DNA of 45,482 nucleotides. Source: Caldicoprobacter guelmensis. Lineage in GTDB: Bacteria; Bacillota; Clostridia; Caldicoprobacterales; Caldicoprobacteraceae. The DNA lies in contig NZ_JAFBDW010000009.1 of NCBI RefSeq assembly GCF_016908415.1, positions 1 through 45,482 of the forward strand, read 5' to 3'. Below are positions 42,093-45,482 of the stretch, one piece after another (position 1 is the stretch's first letter; the number at the start of each line of letters is the position of its first letter). The translations under genes were made by a program, and so were the position numbers. The notes beneath the pieces were generated by a model. That model saw only the letters and a program-made list of their open reading frames with translations. It was not told the DNA's origin and ran no database searches.

Positions 42093-42971
42093 TCAATTCT
42101 GCGGATACAATCCCTCTTGGCTCATCACCACTTTGCCCTTAAAAACCTTATTTATGGTATTCAAAAGCTCGGTATTCTTTATTTTTTCATATCCATGTAT
42201 GGTGATCTTGCTGGGCGCAATGGTTATCAGAGAGCTTATCAGCAGGTCATCATAGGTCATCTCGGTATCGGATATCTCCCTGGCAAGCTCCTTCAATATG
42301 TCATTGTTTATCACCCTCATGCTATCGTCCAGCAGTATATATTTTTTGTCATCATCCACAAGAATGTGAACCTCCCTCACCTTTGGCTCCTGGATTTCCA
42401 CAAAATACCTGAGCAGCTTGATAAACTCATTGTACTCCCTTTCTATTAAAACTTCTTCCACCATCTTATCGACGGTCTCTATGAGTTCTTTCATGAAGTC
42501 CTTTAATCTAAACCGTATAAAACCCTCTACGATGAGCTCATTATGGGTATCCATATGTTCCAAAATCCGCTGCTTTACAAAGCCATGCCATTTTTGCTTG
42601 AACTGACCAAACAAGCTTTGGGAGCCACTACCTTTAAATACGGCATTTAACACTTCCTGCTTGATCTGTTCTCTATCTTCAGTTTCAAAATAATAGTACT
42701 CGTCTTCTATAATCTTGTTTACCAACCTATGCTGTAAATCATTTACTATAAAATCAGATAATATATCGGCAATACGGCATTTCAAGACATCCCTCAATTG
42801 TCTCAACGATTCATTTTCCAGCTCGTTTACGATATAATTTATAAACAGCAGGTTACCTGCTTTCCTCTCTTCAATCTTAAACCCTTGAAACCTTATATCC
42901 TCCATCTTCTTTATAACCGAATCCATAAGGCCAAGGTTGTATCCTTCAAAACCAATGGAAAAAAGCCGCAT
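42093..42971 (-). CDS. ytxC: Putative sporulation protein YtxC
   Basis: A 292-aa protein of the YtxC family, restricted to endospore formers and of unknown function. Features: N-terminal MRLFSIGFEGYNL, a region rich in helices with acidic and basic residues (ELENESLRQLRDVLKCRIAD), and EVHILVDDDKKYILLDDSMR followed by SDTEMTYDDLLISSLITIAP, which is characteristic. ATG 42971 has GGAGG 10 nt upstream; the frame is open to 43037. A TATAAT (43024-43029) lies upstream with no good -35. The position before thrS is common in Clostridia. Confidence 0.8.
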   Translation of the reverse strand: MRLFSIGFEGYNLGLMDSVIKKMEDIRFQGFKIEERKAGNLLFINYIVNELENESLRQLRDVLKCRIADILSDFIVNDLQHRLVNKIIEDEYYYFETEDREQIKQEVLNAVFKGSGSQSLFGQFKQKWHGFVKQRILEHMDTHNELIVEGFIRFRLKDFMKELIETVDKMVEEVLIEREYNEFIKLLRYFVEIQEPKVREVHILVDDDKKYILLDDSMRVINNDILKELAREISDTEMTYDDLLISSLITIAPSKITIHGYEKIKNTELLNTINKVFKGKVVMSQEGLYPQN

Positions 42972-43127
42972 CGCATCACTCCCTCCATCTAAATCCCTTG
43001 ACCTAAGCCAATTCTCGGTAAACATTATATGCGGCATTTCTTCAATAGTTGATTCGTATTAGTAGTATTCCCAACAACCCATTAAACTCACTATGCATTA
43101 ACTGGTTATATAGTATGGCATTTACAT

Positions 43128-43168
43128 ATAAAAATAAAAATTGGGAACGACTTTTTAAAGCCGTTCCC
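43128..43168 (-). terminator. Rho-independent terminator of the PHP-domain gene
   Basis: GGGAACG (43143-43149) and CGTTCCC (43162-43168) form a stem followed on the minus strand by AATTTTTATTTTT. It lies about 90 bp after the stop at 43255. Between this and ytxC nothing else stands out. Confidence 0.8.
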
Positions 43169-43254
43169 TTTATTTAGACGTCCTCCCCTCAGCAAATTTA
43201 AGTGGACTTATCACACCTTTAAACTTCAGGTAAACTTCAAAGTAAAAATTGCAA

Positions 43255-44559
43255 TTATAAAGCATCGCCGCTGTCCAATCCCTGGCCAATCTTCTTGTAT
43301 ATCTCGATCCTCTCGTTGAGGTCAGGATGTCTGCGCACAATGTCCGGCGAAAACATTCCCTTAGCTATATCAAGGGTGGCCATCCTTTCATGTCCGATCA
43401 AAGCCCATGTGGCATCTATGAGATTTTTAAACTCCTCGTCTCTCAAATGGGTACACACAAACGGCTGCCTGGGAGAATTTATATCCTCCCCGCTTATCTG
43501 GAAAAAGCCGTATTTTTCGCATAATGACTTTACCCTCTTAAGCTGCTGCAGCGTGTTTCGCGAAGGCATGTAGGTCACCGCATTAAAACCCAGCTGGCTT
43601 ATCACCTCAAACAGCAGCTCAAGGTAATCGTCTTCAAACTTCTGGCTTCTCTTGTCGCCGGTAACCGAATCGGTCACATCGCCCAAATACGCGTAAGCCA
43701 AAATAGCACCTATGCTCCTTGCAAGCTCCACCACTTCCCTTATATCAGGGCATTCTTTCGTGGCATCGATATAAAACCGCGGCACCAAATCGCTCTTTAA
43801 AGCCCCCAGCAAGTCATATTCATAAAAGGGATTGTGCACATCTAGCAAGTATCCCGCCACCCTCGGACTTACCTCCAGCTTTAGCTCTTCTACCAAAAAA
43901 TCAACCAAAGGCTTCCCCTTGCCGAATTTACTTACCAGCTTGAGCGACAGGGCATACAACAGGTGGCGCTCGGTTATGCTTCCACCTTCATGGCTTTTCG
44001 ATAACGGCACCACGTCCTGCTCAAAGCTTAGGTAAATGCCAAACGGCTCAAATATCTCATTGATCCTGTCCACCATCAGGGCATTTCGCTTATTCCTCTC
44101 CTTGACATAGGGGACAAAAAAGTCTGCCACCGCACCAATCTGAGTATGGGGAATACCGTGTATGGCCACATACGCAACCGACTTTTGATCTGGGTTGTTG
44201 ATCCTCCTGCCATTCAAAGGGGTGTTTGAAAAGTCAGCACGGCATTCAACCCCTATCGTGGTTGCAATGCCTGCAATCTTCCCCGCTTCAATGAACTCCC
44301 TGGCCCCGCTTATCGAGTCGTGGTCCATAATTCCAGCGGTCTTAAGCCCTGCTGTGTAAGCCATCCATATGGCCTTTGTAGGAGAATAGGGTGAAAAGGA
44401 ATATGTAGTGTGTATGTGATTGTTGACATCATCGCCCTGACGAGGTTTTTCTATTTTCCCCTCTCGCACTTCTTGCATCAGAGCCTTTAAAGCTCCCAAT
44501 CTGACGTTTACATCGTCATCGTTTAACTGCTCTACATACTGCATGGCCTCAGCATCCAT
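43255..44559 (-). CDS. PHP-domain metal-dependent hydrolase
   Basis: A 434-aa protein of the polymerase-and-histidinol-phosphatase (PHP) superfamily. The N-terminal metal motif is NNHIHTTYSFSPYSP (HxH), with IMDHDSISGAREFIEAGK and TTIGVECRADF next, and SGEDINSP towards the C-terminus giving further ligands. A helical N-terminal tail of about 45 residues precedes the domain. PHP proteins hydrolyse phosphoesters; the substrate cannot be told. ATG 44559 has GGAGG 7 nt upstream. It lies 27 bp after a HEPN gene, so it may share its transcript. Length is larger than the minimal PHP domain because of insertions around residues 130-260. Confidence 0.82.
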   Translation of the reverse strand: MDAEAMQYVEQLNDDDVNVRLGALKALMQEVREGKIEKPRQGDDVNNHIHTTYSFSPYSPTKAIWMAYTAGLKTAGIMDHDSISGAREFIEAGKIAGIATTIGVECRADFSNTPLNGRRINNPDQKSVAYVAIHGIPHTQIGAVADFFVPYVKERNKRNALMVDRINEIFEPFGIYLSFEQDVVPLSKSHEGGSITERHLLYALSLKLVSKFGKGKPLVDFLVEELKLEVSPRVAGYLLDVHNPFYEYDLLGALKSDLVPRFYIDATKECPDIREVVELARSIGAILAYAYLGDVTDSVTGDKRSQKFEDDYLELLFEVISQLGFNAVTYMPSRNTLQQLKRVKSLCEKYGFFQISGEDINSPRQPFVCTHLRDEEFKNLIDATWALIGHERMATLDIAKGMFSPDIVRRHPDLNERIEIYKKIGQGLDSGDAL

Positions 44560-44586
44560 AAAAATACCTCCGTTTTTATAGCTTTG

Positions 44587-44991
44587 CTATAATTTTTCGG
44601 ATATCATTTCCGGCGCAAGATTTAAGACAAAATCTCTAATTATTTTCGCGCTCTTCAACGCCTGCCGCATATCCTTTTCTTCTAACACCACTTCCATTGG
44701 ATACCTCGGTTGAACACCATAAGCAGTTAGGTCGGAACACTGATCGGCTATACTTACAAAAGTGTCGGATATTTTTATACAGAGCTTGCACAATTCATTT
44801 AAATCATGGATTTTTGGAGGATCTATGCCATGCAAGACAAGATACCCTTTAAGATATTTCTCGGCAGATTGCTGGCAGTGATAACAAATAATTTCGATAG
44901 GAATAGGATGCATCTTTAGTAAGTGTTCAGCGCATCTTAAATCTAATTCCGCAAGTCTTTGCCATTCTTGTGCGCGTGCTCGGCTATCCAT
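44587..44991 (-). CDS. HEPN-domain protein
   Basis: A 134-aa HEPN protein (PF05168-like). EWQRLAELDLRCAEHLLKMH and ICYHCQQSAEKYLKGYLVLH, then PPKIHDLNELCKLC, are the family core. The classical RxxxxxH ribonuclease motif is not obvious, so activity is uncertain. Its start overlaps the nucleotidyltransferase stop by 8 nt, the usual layout of HEPN/MNT pairs, often seen as toxin-antitoxin modules. It is intact, unlike the hepT at the other end of the window. Confidence 0.85.
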   Translation of the reverse strand: MDSRARAQEWQRLAELDLRCAEHLLKMHPIPIEIICYHCQQSAEKYLKGYLVLHGIDPPKIHDLNELCKLCIKISDTFVSIADQCSDLTAYGVQPRYPMEVVLEEKDMRQALKSAKIIRDFVLNLAPEMISEKL

Positions 44992-45307
44992 ACAGCACCA
45001 CTCCTTCTCGTGCTATTTGCCGCTCAATAGAAGGAGTGGACTTGCGTTCATCGAACTTGTTTTTTTTGCTCACTATTATATCCACAGGCATTGTTTTTTT
45101 ATCCCGAATTGCTCTATAAATTAACCTCATTGCATCAATTTCTCTAATTTTTGCATCCTCTGGCATTACCACATAAATATCCAGATCTGAATCCTCATGT
45201 GGTACACCGTTTGCATAAGAGCCAAACAAGAATATTTGCTCCACAGGAACTGTGTTTATTATTATATCTTTGAGGATATTCAATTCGTCGTGTATTCGTT
45301 TTTCCAA
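44984..45307 (-). CDS. MNT-type nucleotidyltransferase, partner of the HEPN protein
   Basis: A 107-aa minimal nucleotidyltransferase with GSYANGVPHEDSDLDIYVVM (GS...DxD) and a further acidic residue in MPVDIIVSKK. The start is probably TTG 45307, 8 nt after GGAGG; the frame's first TTG at 45313 is only 2 nt from it. It belongs with the overlapping HEPN gene. Sequence differs clearly from mntA at 6218, so the two modules are not recent duplicates. Confidence 0.85.
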   Translation of the reverse strand: MEKRIHDELNILKDIIINTVPVEQIFLFGSYANGVPHEDSDLDIYVVMPEDAKIREIDAMRLIYRAIRDKKTMPVDIIVSKKNKFDERKSTPSIERQIAREGVVLYG

Positions 45308-45342
45308 TACCAACGCCTCCGGTTACCTGGAATTCTAATATA

Positions 45343-45371
45343 TTCATATATCAAATTTAATGTGATGTCAA
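45343..45371 (-). promoter_or_regulatory. Candidate promoter of the MNT/HEPN/PHP genes
   Basis: A perfect TTGACA (45366-45371) is followed after 17 nt by TATGAA (45343-45348), 4 of 6 consensus bases, about 36 nt before the TTG start. The remaining bases to the window edge show no gene. Confidence 0.45.
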
Positions 45372-45482
45372 CATTCTTAACATTTTTGCAGAAATTTCGC
45401 ATCTAATTTCCAGTATAAATTTTTTGTAATAAGGAATCAACGTTTTTCCATTTTATTGTAATTCTGGAATTTGAAAAGACCA

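Noticed and set aside
1..45482. CRISPR arrays, tRNA genes, complete rRNA genes
   Set aside because: I looked for regularly spaced direct repeats and for tRNA/rRNA cores and saw none inside the window.

Overview
The window reads as chromosomal DNA of an endospore-forming, low-to-moderate GC Firmicute of the class Clostridia, perhaps a thermophile of the Thermoanaerobacterales type (inference). It carries SpoIIGA, sigma-E and sigma-G beside ftsZ, a YtxC-type sporulation protein, a meso-diaminopimelate-type MurE, a T-box before thrS and abundant AGGAGG ribosome binding sites. Almost everything is on the minus strand. Many starts appear to be TTG or GTG, including those of ftsZ, mraZ, mraY and ftsL.

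Left part (1-7100). The edge holds what looks like a tandem ribosomal RNA promoter firing off the window to the left, then a small gene of unknown function. An IS607-type element follows, with a serine recombinase TnpA and a TnpB-like RNA-guided nuclease without zinc ribbon. Its structured right end (likely omega RNA) abuts ychF. About 2.6 kb further on, a second, solo copy of that right end sits directly upstream of nrdR-pgeF, next to a truncated hepT and an intact mntA. ymxH lies between these and the sporulation genes.

Centre (7100-25860). This is a long dcw/sporulation block read right to left: mraZ, rsmH, ftsL, a class B penicillin-binding protein with two PASTA domains, murE, murF, mraY, murD, ftsW/spoVE, murA, divIB, two DUF881 genes, sbp, ftsZ, then spoIIGA, sigE and sigG. 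murG, murB and ftsA are absent. The mraZ promoter overlaps three 10-bp-spaced AAAGTGG repeats, the expected MraZ operator. spoIIGA has a promoter with the 22-bp spacing known from Bacillus spoIIG, and sigG has a sigma-F-like promoter.

Right part (25976-45482). A complete kdpFABC-kdpDE potassium uptake and sensing operon, by eye more AT-rich than the dcw block, is followed by a heterodimeric ABC exporter, a LacI-type regulator with three copies of a TTATACGTATAA-core palindrome, thrS under a T-box, ytxC, and a PHP-domain gene behind a nucleotidyltransferase/HEPN pair.

The most unusual signals are two recurrent RNA-like elements. The first occurs three times (before mntA, the ABC exporter and lacI): a strong Shine-Dalgarno sequence, then a hairpin (GAGCGCA/TGCGCTC stem in two copies), then the start codon, so that folding would bring ribosome binding site and start together. 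The second is the omega-RNA-like right end, found once with the IS607 element and once alone before nrdR. All calls come from reading the sequence; no database search was possible.
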